Positions 15,981 to 23,709 of a stretch of 64,000 bases of DNA are shown piece by piece. The first letter of the stretch is position 1; each line of letters opens with the position of its first letter. The DNA is from JAWLHU01 sp049324875 (GTDB lineage Bacteria; Bacillota; Sulfobacillia; Symbiobacteriales; Symbiobacteriaceae): contig JBMONC010000053.1 of NCBI GenBank assembly GCA_049324875.1, positions 186,001-250,000 of the forward strand, read 5' to 3'. Under the pieces are notes generated by a model. That model did no database searches and was not told where the DNA came from. It saw only the letters and a program-made list of their open reading frames with translations. The position numbers and the translations under genes were made by a program.

Positions 15981-16583
15981 TCAGTTGCTTAACCTGGGGG
16001 CCTTGCGCACAGGCTCTGAAAGCCGAATCAGGAGGGCCACCTCATCGGCGGCCTGCTCCATGGGCAGGCGGCTCCGCTGGCTGCGGCTGAGCACGATGGC
16101 ACCCTCCATAACGCTGACCACCAGCGAGGCCAGCCGGTGCGCCCGTCTGCCGGAGAAGCCGGAGGCCTTCAGGGCGGAGGCAAAGGCGCCGATCCACCGG
16201 CTGTACGCCTGCTGGCAGGCCTGGTTGATCCGCTCGCTCAGGGTGGCAACCTCGTAGGCGACCGCCGTGATCGACCCCGCCTGGAACCCCGAGCGCTCCA
16301 CCGCCTGGGCCAGCGAGCGGATGAAGGCCGGGATCGATTCGGCCGGGTCGCCGGCGCCCTCCAGGCTGGTCCGAATCCGCTCCTCCACATGCACGGCCGC
16401 CTGGTCGATCGCCTCGGCGATCAGTTCATCCTTCCCCTCGGGGAAGTAGTAGTAGAGCGACCCACGGGGCGCCCCGCTCTCCTGCAGGATCTGGCTCAGA
16501 CCGGTGGCGCAGTATCCCTGCAGCTCCAGCAGTTCCCGGGTCTTCTCGATCATCTGCTCCCGCCTGGTTGCCACGGAGACCAC
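15981..16583 (-). CDS. TetR-family transcriptional regulator (LmrA/YxaF-like)
   Basis: A 200-residue repressor-type protein. The N-terminal helix-turn-helix region contains LQGYCATGLSQILQESGAPRGSLYYYFPEGKDEL, a strong match to TetR proteins with the SLYYYF recognition end, and the C-terminal ligand domain resembles the LmrA/YxaF group. GTG at 16583 is possible, but the GTG at 16574 has better spacing to AGGTGG. It heads an operon with the selenocysteine DsbA gene. Palindromic ACCGGT motifs upstream (16604-16622) are a likely autoregulatory operator. The ABC-F gene is divergent, so it may also be a target. Confidence 0.88.
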   Translation of the reverse strand: MVSVATRREQMIEKTRELLELQGYCATGLSQILQESGAPRGSLYYYFPEGKDELIAEAIDQAAVHVEERIRTSLEGAGDPAESIPAFIRSLAQAVERSGFQAGSITAVAYEVATLSERINQACQQAYSRWIGAFASALKASGFSGRRAHRLASLVVSVMEGAIVLSRSQRSRLPMEQAADEVALLIRLSEPVRKAPRLSN

Positions 16584-16603
16584 CCCACCTCACGATTATG
16601 ACG

Positions 16604-16622
16604 ACCGGTCTACATAACCGGT
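16604..16622. promoter_or_regulatory. Candidate TetR operator
   Basis: Two ACCGGT hexamers (16604-16609 and 16617-16622), the first within the 8-bp palindrome GACCGGTC, lie about 20-40 bases upstream of the tetR start and just before the plus-strand promoter of the ABC-F leader. The position suits repression of both units. Binding is inferred. Confidence 0.45.
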
Positions 16623-16627
16623 GATGC

Positions 16628-16656
16628 TTGACAGCGCAGGACGGAAGGAGTAACAT
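16628..16656 (+). promoter_or_regulatory. Promoter of the ABC-F leader transcript
   Basis: TTGACA (16628-16633), 17-bp spacer and TAACAT (16651-16656). It is placed to transcribe the leader peptide, attenuator and ABC-F gene. Confidence 0.65.
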
Positions 16657-16706
16657 CACAAATTGGATGAGAAAAGTCTTGCCAGATAGGCGGAGGTACC
16701 GCAGCG

Positions 16707-16730
16707 ATGATCAACACCACCGGCTGCTAA
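16707..16730 (+). CDS. Leader peptide MINTTGC upstream of ABC-F gene
   Basis: A 7-codon open frame with its own GGAGGT (16692-16697) and a 9-base gap to ATG. It is the first translatable frame on the transcript and is followed by paired hairpins and a terminator. This is the usual design of drug-responsive leader peptides for ribosome-protection genes. The function is inferred from architecture. Confidence 0.6.
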   Translation: MINTTGC

Positions 16731-16741
16731 GTGCATAGGGA

Positions 16742-16852
16742 GCGACCGGGCACGGGGATCACCCGGGGCCGCCGGTCGCGCACAAAGGCCGGTCCCACGC
16801 TGCGGTGCACGAAGTGACACCACGACCACGGGGTTCGACCCGTGGTCTTTTT
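16742..16852 (+). promoter_or_regulatory. Attenuator: hairpin plus intrinsic terminator before ABC-F gene
   Basis: An 8-bp outer stem (16742-16749 with 16772-16779) is followed by an intrinsic terminator (16824-16832 with 16839-16847, 9-bp perfect stem, then TTTTT). The terminator lies inside the untranslated leader, 45 bases before the ABC-F start, so transcription would normally stop there. Ribosome stalling on the leader peptide could favour an alternative fold. The alternative pairing was not established. Confidence 0.65.
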
Positions 16853-16896
16853 GCGTCCGTTTGCGGCGGGGCCGCCCAAACCAAGGAGGCGGTCTT

Positions 16897-18585
16897 ATGA
16901 CGATGCTGCGTGTGCATGACCTGGCGAAGGAATACGGGGGCGAGCCGGTGCTGGCGGGGCTCTCCTTCCACCTGGCCCCCGGCGAGCGGGTGGGTCTGGT
17001 GGGGGCCAACGGCTCCGGCAAATCGACGCTGATGCGGATCCTGGCGGGGCTGGAGCAGCCCGACGGAGGGCGAGTGAGCTGGCTGGGCCGGCCCCCGGTC
17101 ACCGGCTACGTGAGCCAGGCCGACCACTGGGAGCCGGAACGGCCCCTGGGGGAGCAACTGGGGCCGGTTCCGGCGGACCTGCTGGCCCGCTGCGGCCTGA
17201 CGAAGGCGATGCTCCGCCAGCCGGCGGGCTCCCTCTCGGGCGGGCAGAAGACCCGAGCCGCCCTGGCCCGGGCGCTGGCAGGCGGGGGCAAGCCCCCCGA
17301 CCTCCTCCTGCTGGATGAGCCGACCAACCACCTGGACACCGAGGGGCTCCGCTGGCTGGAGCAGGTGCTGAAGGCCGGGCAGCGAACGGTGCTGCTGGTC
17401 AGCCACGACCGCCACTTCCTGGACCAGATCGCCGACCGGATCCTGGAGTTGGACGGCGGCAAGCTTCGGGAGTACCCCGGCAACTACAGCGCCTACGCCG
17501 CCCAGAAGCGGGCCGAGCGGGAGCGGGCCGAGGCGGAGTACCGGGAGTATGTGCGGGAGAAGAGGCAGCTGGAAGAGGCGATCCGCCGGCAGATCGCCTG
17601 GGCGCAGTCAACCCATCACGCCAGGGCGGAGTTCGGCGCCCCGGCCAACTGGAAGGACCACCAGCGGAGCCAGGCCAAGGCCCATACGCAGGTGGCCCGG
17701 TCGATGGGGAGGCGGCTGGAGCGAAAGCGGGTGGAGAAGCCGCGGGAGGCAGCCCGCCTCAACCTGCGGATGGAGGAGGCGGGCCATGTCGCCCGGAACC
17801 TGGTCCTGGCGGAGAACCTCGGCTTCTCCTACGACGGCCGGCGCTGGCTTGTCCGACAGGCCTCTTTCTACCTGCAGCGGGGCGACCGGGTCGCCCTGGT
17901 GGGGCCAAACGGGGCGGGCAAGACCACCCTGGTCCGGCTGCTGCTGGGAGAGCTGCACCCCAGCGAGGGCCGCCTCTACCGCTCGCCGGTCAGAAGGGCC
18001 TACCTGGCGCAGGAGATGGAGAACCTGAACCTCGCTCACACCGTGCTGCAGGAGGCCACCGGCAACGCCGCCGTGGACCAGACCGCCGCCCGGAGCCTGC
18101 TGGCCTGCCTGCTCTTCCGGGGCGAGGCGGTGATGAAGCGGGTGGGGAGCCTCTCGGGCGGGGAGAAGGTGCGGCTGGCGGTGGCCAGGATCCTGCTGAG
18201 CGCCCCGGACCTGCTCCTGCTGGACGAGCCGACCAACGGCCTCGACCTCCCCTCCCGCGAGGCGGTGGAAGAGGCGCTGGACGGCTACCCGGGCACCCTG
18301 CTCCTGGTCTCCCACGACCAGTACCTGCTGAAGCGGCTCTCCACCCGGGTCCTCCACCTGGCGGACGGGCGGCTGGAGCCCTTCCCCGAGGGCTACGCCG
18401 CCTTCCTGGAGCGCCGGGCGAAGCCCGCCCCCGCCGCGGCCTCCCACGAGGAGCAGCGGCTGCTCCTGGAGACGCGGCTGGCCCAGCTCTCCGCCCTGCT
18501 GGCCGCCCCGCCCCCCGGCGAGGCCGATGCGCTCAGCCAGGAGTTCATCCGCGTCAGCCGGGAACTGCGGGCACTCCGGCACTGA
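16897..18585 (+). CDS. ABC-F ATPase, probable antibiotic-resistance ribosome-protection protein
   Basis: A 562-residue soluble protein with two ABC ATPase domains and no membrane helices. NBD1 has GANGSGKST, LSGGQKTRAALARAL and LLLLDEPTNHLD. The P-site tRNA-interaction linker spans roughly 190-300 and is charged (RERAEAEYREYVREKRQLEE). NBD2 has GPNGAGKTT, LSGGEKVRLAVARILL and DEPTNGLD. A short C-terminal helical tail follows. ABC-F proteins of this type displace drugs from the 50S ribosome. The leader peptide and terminator upstream argue for inducible resistance rather than a housekeeping factor. ATG at 16897 follows AAGGAGG by 8 bases. The drug class is unknown. Confidence 0.88.
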   Translation: MTMLRVHDLAKEYGGEPVLAGLSFHLAPGERVGLVGANGSGKSTLMRILAGLEQPDGGRVSWLGRPPVTGYVSQADHWEPERPLGEQLGPVPADLLARCGLTKAMLRQPAGSLSGGQKTRAALARALAGGGKPPDLLLLDEPTNHLDTEGLRWLEQVLKAGQRTVLLVSHDRHFLDQIADRILELDGGKLREYPGNYSAYAAQKRAERERAEAEYREYVREKRQLEEAIRRQIAWAQSTHHARAEFGAPANWKDHQRSQAKAHTQVARSMGRRLERKRVEKPREAARLNLRMEEAGHVARNLVLAENLGFSYDGRRWLVRQASFYLQRGDRVALVGPNGAGKTTLVRLLLGELHPSEGRLYRSPVRRAYLAQEMENLNLAHTVLQEATGNAAVDQTAARSLLACLLFRGEAVMKRVGSLSGGEKVRLAVARILLSAPDLLLLDEPTNGLDLPSREAVEEALDGYPGTLLLVSHDQYLLKRLSTRVLHLADGRLEPFPEGYAAFLERRAKPAPAAASHEEQRLLLETRLAQLSALLAAPPPGEADALSQEFIRVSRELRALRH

Positions 18586-18606
18586 GGACGGCGCCTTGCA
18601 GCAGGA

Positions 18607-18640
18607 AGACCCGCCGTCGCAGATCAGCGACAGCGGGTCT
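18607..18640. terminator. Bidirectional hairpin between ABC-F and PCYCGC genes
   Basis: An 8-bp perfect outer stem (18607-18614 with 18633-18640) is extended inward by five more pairs after a mismatch. It separates two convergent genes. T-tracts are short. Confidence 0.65.
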
Positions 18641-18647
18641 GGCTGGT

Positions 18648-19160
18648 TTACATCCCGGCGGGAGGCATGGGGGTGGGGGTCGGCTTCAACCCCTTTGCCT
18701 GGTACTTTGCATCGATCGCTTTGCGCAACTCTGTCAGCGTCTTGCCCTGCTGCCGTCCCTTCATCACGTCACGCGTGATGTCGACGCAGATCTGTCAGCC
18801 ATAGGCGTGCTCGTCGTAGCCGGTGACCTGCCCCGCTCCGTTGCGCTTGAAGTAGCAGGCGTAGTTGTTGGCGTGCATCGCTCCACACCCACAGTAGCAG
18901 GGGATGTACTGCAGTTCGTCATGGTGTGAGGCTGCGTAGACGTAAGCCTCCCGGACCGGCTGCAGGGCGTTCTTGAGCCAGGTGGGCTCCGGCGGGACGT
19001 GGTCGGGCATCACCAGGTGGCCCTTGGCGCTAGCGGCCTTGGAGGATGCGGGCTGCCGGCTCATCATGAAGGCGCCGAGTGCGATGGAGACGGCCAGACC
19101 GGCGACGACCACCCAGGTCCAGAGCGAGACCGATGCTGATGTGGACTGCTTCTTGGCCAT
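18648..19160 (-). CDS. Predicted selenoprotein: PCYCGC-motif membrane-anchored protein
   Basis: The frame runs from ATG 19160 through a TGA at 18795-18797 to TAA at 18648-18650, giving 170 residues with one Sec. An N-terminal membrane anchor (LWTWVVVAGLAVSIALGAFM) is followed by an extracytoplasmic domain with YIPCYCGCGAMHANNYACYF. Sec-Gln-Ile-Cys-Val-Asp-Ile then stands exactly where the PCYCGC family has Cys-x-x-Cys. The sequence after the UGA stays family-like (ITRDVMKGRQQGKTLTELRK) and ends in a Pro/Thr/Met tail. A metal or redox role is likely given four or more Cys plus Sec. It is the third Sec gene in 7 kb. Confidence 0.8.
18767..18780 (-). promoter_or_regulatory. Candidate SECIS hairpin (PCYCGC gene)
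   Basis: A palindrome (18769-18778) forms a short stem with a CGCG loop about 20 bases after the UGA, extended past one mismatch. It is the weakest of the three candidate SECIS elements in the window. Confidence 0.35.
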
Positions 19161-19324
19161 ATGGACTCACCACCATTTGATCTGGATGGGTTCCCTGGTC
19201 CCCATTCTCCCGATCAAATGTGGAGGATTTGTGAAGAAGCGTACAAACCCTGAGCAGACCCGACAAAATCGGTACCTTCGTACGACGGCGATCCCGCGGG
19301 GTAGTTCCGATACCCGAGGGCGGA

Positions 19325-20503
19325 TCAGCCCTCCTTGATCTCCGGAATGGGCCACTGGTAGACGCAGACCTCGTCCCATTGCTCCACCTGATCGGAGGGG
19401 ATGATGCCGGACCAGCGGGCGATCTCCGGCGGGCCCGGCTCCTCCGGGTCGACGACCCAGAAGCGCTTACACGGCTTCAGACCGAGGGCTGCCGCCACCT
19501 CCGCGTCCTCGGTGGAGACGGAGGGCGAGTGGGTCCGCGCCGTCTTCCCGTGCACCTCGACCCAGTACCCCTTGACCTTGACCATCTTCCGCTTCTCGTA
19601 GCGGGCCTCGATCTGGCTCCGCCGGAGCTTCCCTCTCCAGTAGCTTTCGCCCTGCGGCTCCAGGCCCAGCGCCGCCGCTGCGAGCGGGTCGTCGGTGCCC
19701 ACATGGAACTGGCTGAAGCGATCCACCTCGTACAGGTGCAGATGGTGTCCCTGTGCCACCACAAACTCCCGGTATCCGCAGAGCGAGATCCAGCTGTCCG
19801 GGTCCACGTTGCGGGCCTCCAGAGGGGGCTTGTCCCCCTCGGGGTCGAACTGCCTGGGACCATAGGATTGCAGCGCCTCGGCCCGAACCACCATCATCTG
19901 CCCATCGGAGAGATTCTCCACCAGCAGGGCATCATCGGTGGCCGCATAGAACTTGACCTTGTGATCCTCTCCCTCGGCCCAGAACTCAATCCGGCGTCCA
20001 GGCGGGATCGAGGCCAGCCACTTGCGAATCTGTTTGAGATCCCACTCCCGGCGCCAGCGGGCCTCCTCCAGGAAGCAGTCCAGCTTCCAGTGGGGGTGGG
20101 TTCGCTTCACCCGCTCCAGATAGGCGATCAGCTTGGTCATCTCGCTGGGGTTCCGGCCTAAGAGGTCGATCTCATCCTCAAGCGCCCAGTGGGAGTACTG
20201 AAGTTCAAAGGGGGTCGCCCCCCGGGGGTCCAGGGCCCGCTCGATCTCCTCCTCATAGGGGCAGAGGAGGTTCTGGCAGACCAGGTACCAGGCATCGGGC
20301 CGGGCCGCATCATCCTCTTCAGTGAGGCACTCCCAGGTGATCAGTGTGTACTCTTCCCCCTCCCTGTAGGCAAGGAGGGTCTGATTAAAGCATCTCGGGC
20401 AGGTGGGGTTTTCGATATCGTCGGGGTCAATGCCCTGCTCCAGCAGCGCATCCAACACCTCTTCGCCCTCTTCCTCACGGCCCAATATGTAGATTCTCCT
20501 CAC
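19325..20503 (-). CDS. Uncharacterised 392-residue protein with zinc-ribbon-like Cys pairs
   Basis: I do not recognise this protein. It is soluble and acidic. The first 50 residues have an EEGEEVLDALLEQGIDPDDIE helix, then PTCPRCFNQ and, about 40 residues later, VCQNLLCPYEEE, which together could bind one zinc. The middle (about 120-175) is helical and Trp/Arg-rich. The C-terminal 200 residues are beta-rich with two similar statements of an AAALGLxP motif (PLAAAALGLEPQGESYW and EVAAALGLKPCKRFWV), suggesting an internal duplication. Codon use matches the neighbours. It appears to be a single-gene unit. Confidence 0.6.
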   Translation of the reverse strand: MRRIYILGREEEGEEVLDALLEQGIDPDDIENPTCPRCFNQTLLAYREGEEYTLITWECLTEEDDAARPDAWYLVCQNLLCPYEEEIERALDPRGATPFELQYSHWALEDEIDLLGRNPSEMTKLIAYLERVKRTHPHWKLDCFLEEARWRREWDLKQIRKWLASIPPGRRIEFWAEGEDHKVKFYAATDDALLVENLSDGQMMVVRAEALQSYGPRQFDPEGDKPPLEARNVDPDSWISLCGYREFVVAQGHHLHLYEVDRFSQFHVGTDDPLAAAALGLEPQGESYWRGKLRRSQIEARYEKRKMVKVKGYWVEVHGKTARTHSPSVSTEDAEVAAALGLKPCKRFWVVDPEEPGPPEIARWSGIIPSDQVEQWDEVCVYQWPIPEIKEG

Positions 20504-20627
20504 AGAGCAACCACCACCCTGACTGTTCTCCCTCCATTTCCTAAGACGATAAAAACGGCCGTTTGGTTCTGTCTTTTTGGCAGATTTGGGTAAAAAAGGT
20601 AGTCAACCTAGCTGCAGGAGGCTCGTG

Positions 20628-23114
20628 ATGTCATCCACCATGCTGCCGATCGAATCGGCTCTGCCCTCGCTGATGGAGGCGCTTCGCTCCCACGCGGGCG
20701 CCGTGCTGGTGGCGCCCCCCGGCGCCGGCAAGACCACCCGGGTGCCGCTGGCTCTGCTGGACGAGCCGTGGCTTGAGGGCCGCCGGGTGCTGATGCTGGA
20801 GCCCCGCCGCCTCGCCGCCCGGGCCGCCGCCCGGTTCATGGCCGCCTCCCTGGGGGAGGCGGTGGGCGGGACGGTGGGCTACCGGGTCCGGCTGGAGACC
20901 CGGGTCGGCCCGAGGACCCGCATCGAGGTGATCACCGAGGGGGTGCTGACCCGCCTTCTCCAGGCTGATCCGGCGCTGGAGGGCGTCGGGCTGGTCATCT
21001 TTGACGAGTTCCACGAGCGGAGCCTGCACGCCGACCTGGGGCTGGCGCTCTGCCTGCAGTCCCAGGCGCTCCTGCGGCCCGATCTGCGGCTTCTGGTCAT
21101 GTCGGCCACGCTGGAGGCGGAGCCGGTGGCGGGGCTGCTGGGCGGAGCGCCGGTCATCCGGAGCGAGGGGCGCTCCTTCCCGGTGGAGACCCGCTACCTG
21201 AGCCGCCCGGTGGAGGGGCGGATCGAGCCGGCGGTGGTGCGGGCGGTGACCGATGCGCTGGCCGCGGAGGCCGGGGATCTGCTGGTCTTCCTGCCGGGGG
21301 CGGGGGAGATCCGCCGGGTGGAGGAGCGGCTGGCCGACCTCCGGCTGGGGCCCGGCATCCGGATTGCCCCGCTCTACGGCAACCTGCCGCAGGAGGCCCA
21401 GGACGAGGCGATCGCCCCCAGCCGGTCCGGGGAGCGGAAGGTGGTGCTGGCCACCTCCATCGCCGAGACCAGCCTGACGGTGGAGGGGGTCCGGGTGGTG
21501 ATTGACAGCGGGCTGATGCGGGTCCCCCGCTTCTCCCCCCGCACCGGGATGACCCGGCTGGAGACGCTGCCGGTCTCCCGGGCCTCGGCCGATCAGCGGC
21601 GGGGCCGGGCCGGGCGGCTGGGGCCCGGCGTCTGCTACCGGCTCTGGACCGAGCAGGAGGACCGGCACCTGACCGCCTACACCCCCCCGGAGATCCTGGA
21701 GGCCGACCTGGCCCCCCTGGCGCTGGAGTTGGCCGCCTGGGGCGTGGCCGATCCGGCGGAGCTGGCCTGGCTGGACCCGCCGCCGGCGGGGGCCCTCGCC
21801 CAGGCCCGGGAGCTGCTCCAGCAGCTGGGGGCGCTGGACCGGGCGGGGTCGATCACCCCGCACGGGCGGCGGATGGCCGCGGCCGGGCTCCACCCCCGCC
21901 TGGCCCACATGATCCTGCAGGCGGTCCCGCTGGGCCTCGGCGGGCTGGCCTGTGAGCTGGCGGCGCTGCTCAGCGAGCGGGACCTCCTCCGGGGCGAGGG
22001 CAGGCCCCCGGATGCGGACCTCCGCCTGCGGGTGGAGGCGCTCCGTGGGAGCCGGGCCCATGCCGTCGATCCGGCGGCCCGGCGGCGGGTCCAGGCCGAG
22101 GTGGAGCACCTGCGGGCCGCCTTCGGCCCCCATCTCCCCACCGGGGAGGATGTGGAGGGCTGCGGTCTCCTGCTCGCCTTTGCCTACCCCGACCGGATCG
22201 CCCAGCGGCGGTCCACCGGCCGCTTCCTCCTCCGGAACGGGCGGGGCGCCGCCCTCCCCGAGCCACAGCCGCTCCAGGAGGCCCCCTACCTGGTGGCCGC
22301 CGAGCTGGACGACCAGGGGCCGGAGAGCCGGATCCACCTGGCGGCGCCGGTGGAGTTGGCCGACCTGCTCCGCCACGCGGGCGAGCAGGTGACCGGGGAG
22401 GAACTGATCGCCTGGGACCCGGCGGTCCAGGCGGTCCGGGCCCGGCGGCGGGAGCGGCTGGGCGCCCTGGTCCTGCGGGAGGGCCCCCTGCCCAACCCCA
22501 GCCCGGACGGGCTGCTGGCGGCGCTCCTGGAGGGGATCGCCCGGGAGGGGCTGGCCATCCTCCCCTGGACCAGGGCCGCCCGCCAGCTCCAGCAGCGGCT
22601 GCTCTTCCTGCACCGGCTCGACCCGGCCTGGCCCGACACCTCGGAGGAGGCGCTGGCCGCCTCGCTGGGGGAGTGGCTCGGCCCACACCTGCACGGCCTG
22701 CGCAGCCGCGACGACCTGCAGCGGCTCCCGCTGGCCGAGATCCTGCTCAACATGCTCCCCTGGCCCCGGCGGCAGGAGCTTGACGAGCTGGCTCCCACCC
22801 ACGTGACGGTGCCCAGCGGCTCCCGCATCCCCATCGACTACAGCGACCCGGCGGCCCCCGTGCTGGCGGTCCGGCTCCAGGAGATGTTCGGCCTGCACGA
22901 CACGCCCCGCATCGGCCGGGGCCGGGTGCCGCTCACCCTGCACCTGCTCTCGCCCGCCCACCGTCCCGTCCAGGTGACCCGGGACCTGGCCAGCTTCTGG
23001 CGAAACGCCTACTTCGAGGTGCGCAAGGACCTGCGGGGCCGCTATCCCAAGCACTACTGGCCGGAGGACCCGACCACCGCCGTGCCCACCAACCGGACCC
23101 GCCCCCGGCCATAG
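20628..23114 (+). CDS. hrpB: ATP-dependent RNA helicase HrpB
   Basis: An 828-residue DEAH-type helicase. The N-terminal RecA domain has Walker A APPGAGKTTRVPLALL, motif Ia LEPRRLAARAAA, the DEFH box FDEFHERSLHADLG and SATLEA. The second RecA domain has VFLPGAGEIRR, TSIAETSLTVEGV and QRRGRAGRLGPGVCYRLW. Helicase-associated and the HrpB-specific C-terminal domain follow (PSGSRIPIDYSDP, ending KHYWPEDPTTAVPTNRTR). The length and C-terminal signature are diagnostic of HrpB. ATG at 20628 follows GGAGG by 6 bases. The RNA substrate is not known for this family in Bacillota. Confidence 0.95.
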   Translation: MSSTMLPIESALPSLMEALRSHAGAVLVAPPGAGKTTRVPLALLDEPWLEGRRVLMLEPRRLAARAAARFMAASLGEAVGGTVGYRVRLETRVGPRTRIEVITEGVLTRLLQADPALEGVGLVIFDEFHERSLHADLGLALCLQSQALLRPDLRLLVMSATLEAEPVAGLLGGAPVIRSEGRSFPVETRYLSRPVEGRIEPAVVRAVTDALAAEAGDLLVFLPGAGEIRRVEERLADLRLGPGIRIAPLYGNLPQEAQDEAIAPSRSGERKVVLATSIAETSLTVEGVRVVIDSGLMRVPRFSPRTGMTRLETLPVSRASADQRRGRAGRLGPGVCYRLWTEQEDRHLTAYTPPEILEADLAPLALELAAWGVADPAELAWLDPPPAGALAQARELLQQLGALDRAGSITPHGRRMAAAGLHPRLAHMILQAVPLGLGGLACELAALLSERDLLRGEGRPPDADLRLRVEALRGSRAHAVDPAARRRVQAEVEHLRAAFGPHLPTGEDVEGCGLLLAFAYPDRIAQRRSTGRFLLRNGRGAALPEPQPLQEAPYLVAAELDDQGPESRIHLAAPVELADLLRHAGEQVTGEELIAWDPAVQAVRARRRERLGALVLREGPLPNPSPDGLLAALLEGIAREGLAILPWTRAARQLQQRLLFLHRLDPAWPDTSEEALAASLGEWLGPHLHGLRSRDDLQRLPLAEILLNMLPWPRRQELDELAPTHVTVPSGSRIPIDYSDPAAPVLAVRLQEMFGLHDTPRIGRGRVPLTLHLLSPAHRPVQVTRDLASFWRNAYFEVRKDLRGRYPKHYWPEDPTTAVPTNRTRPRP

Positions 23115-23118
23115 GAAA

Positions 23119-23148
23119 GCCGCCTCCCGAGCCGGAGGCGGCCTTTTT
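23119..23148 (+). terminator. Terminator of hrpB
   Basis: A 9-bp perfect stem (23119-23127 with 23134-23142) followed by TTTTT, 4 bases after the stop. Confidence 0.88.
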
Positions 23149-23165
23149 GTCCAGATGCAGCGGGG

Positions 23166-23399
23166 CTAGCGAGCTACAGAGCCGGCGGCGACCGCCTGGG
23201 AGGCCTCCCGCTTCTCCAGGGCCTGGTAGACCAGGCCGGCGGCCCACTGGTTTCGCAGCCTGCCGAAGAGGAGGGAGTAGCCCACGCCGAAGAGGGCGCT
23301 GATCAGCAGGTGGACCACCCACCCCACCAGGGCCGATTCGCTGCCCAACATCATCGCCACCATCTTGATCGAACCCATCATCTGCATCGGCATCCCCAT
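23166..23399 (-). CDS. Small membrane protein, coupled to Crp-domain fragment
   Basis: A 77-residue protein beginning GMPMQMMGSIKMVAMMLGSE with one or two hydrophobic segments (LVGWVVHLLISALFGVGYSLLFG) and a polar C-terminus. The start resembles Met-rich integral membrane proteins with several more helices, so it may be a shortened copy. Its ATG overlaps the TGA of the preceding fragment (TGATG), which suggests translational coupling. It could instead be a chance remnant of a decayed locus. Function unknown. Confidence 0.4.
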   Translation of the reverse strand: MGMPMQMMGSIKMVAMMLGSESALVGWVVHLLISALFGVGYSLLFGRLRNQWAAGLVYQALEKREASQAVAAGSVAR

Positions 23400-23629
23400 C
23401 ACCACGCCGCCGGCAGGGCCAGCTGGGGGTGGGTCTGCAGGATCCGCTCGGCATCGGGCTTCCGCCAGAGGCAGAGCAGCGTGTCGTCCAGCGCCTCCGC
23501 ATAGGCGCCCTGGGTTCCGGCGGAAAGGCTGCCGATCTCCCCGAAGCTGTTCCCCGGCCCGCGGGCGGCCTCCCCGCCCCGGCAGCCCTGGTGGCTGAAC
23601 AGCATCACCGGCGCGGCCATCCTCTCCAC
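23399..23629 (-). pseudogene. Remnant of a Crp/Fnr-type cyclic-nucleotide-binding domain
   Basis: The 76-residue frame contains GPGNSFGEIGSLSAGTQGAYAEALDD followed by LLCLWRKPDAERILQTHPQLAL. This is the classic second half of a cNMP-binding domain, including the FGE loop and the C-helix lead-in. The first half of the domain and the DNA-binding domain are missing, and the upstream 25 residues do not fit. It ends abruptly where the C helix should begin. A decayed regulator is the simplest explanation. Confidence 0.6.
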
Positions 23630-23709
23630 CCCTTCCCCACGCTCCTTCTCTTCCAGGATAACAGGAAGGGCCGGCTTTGTCCGTAAGCCAGCCCACAGAG
23701 AAGCGCTCT

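Noticed and set aside
16897..18585. Housekeeping EttA/Uup assignment for the ABC-F gene
   Set aside because: The leader peptide and terminator upstream, together with the short total length and linker, fit resistance-type ABC-F proteins better.
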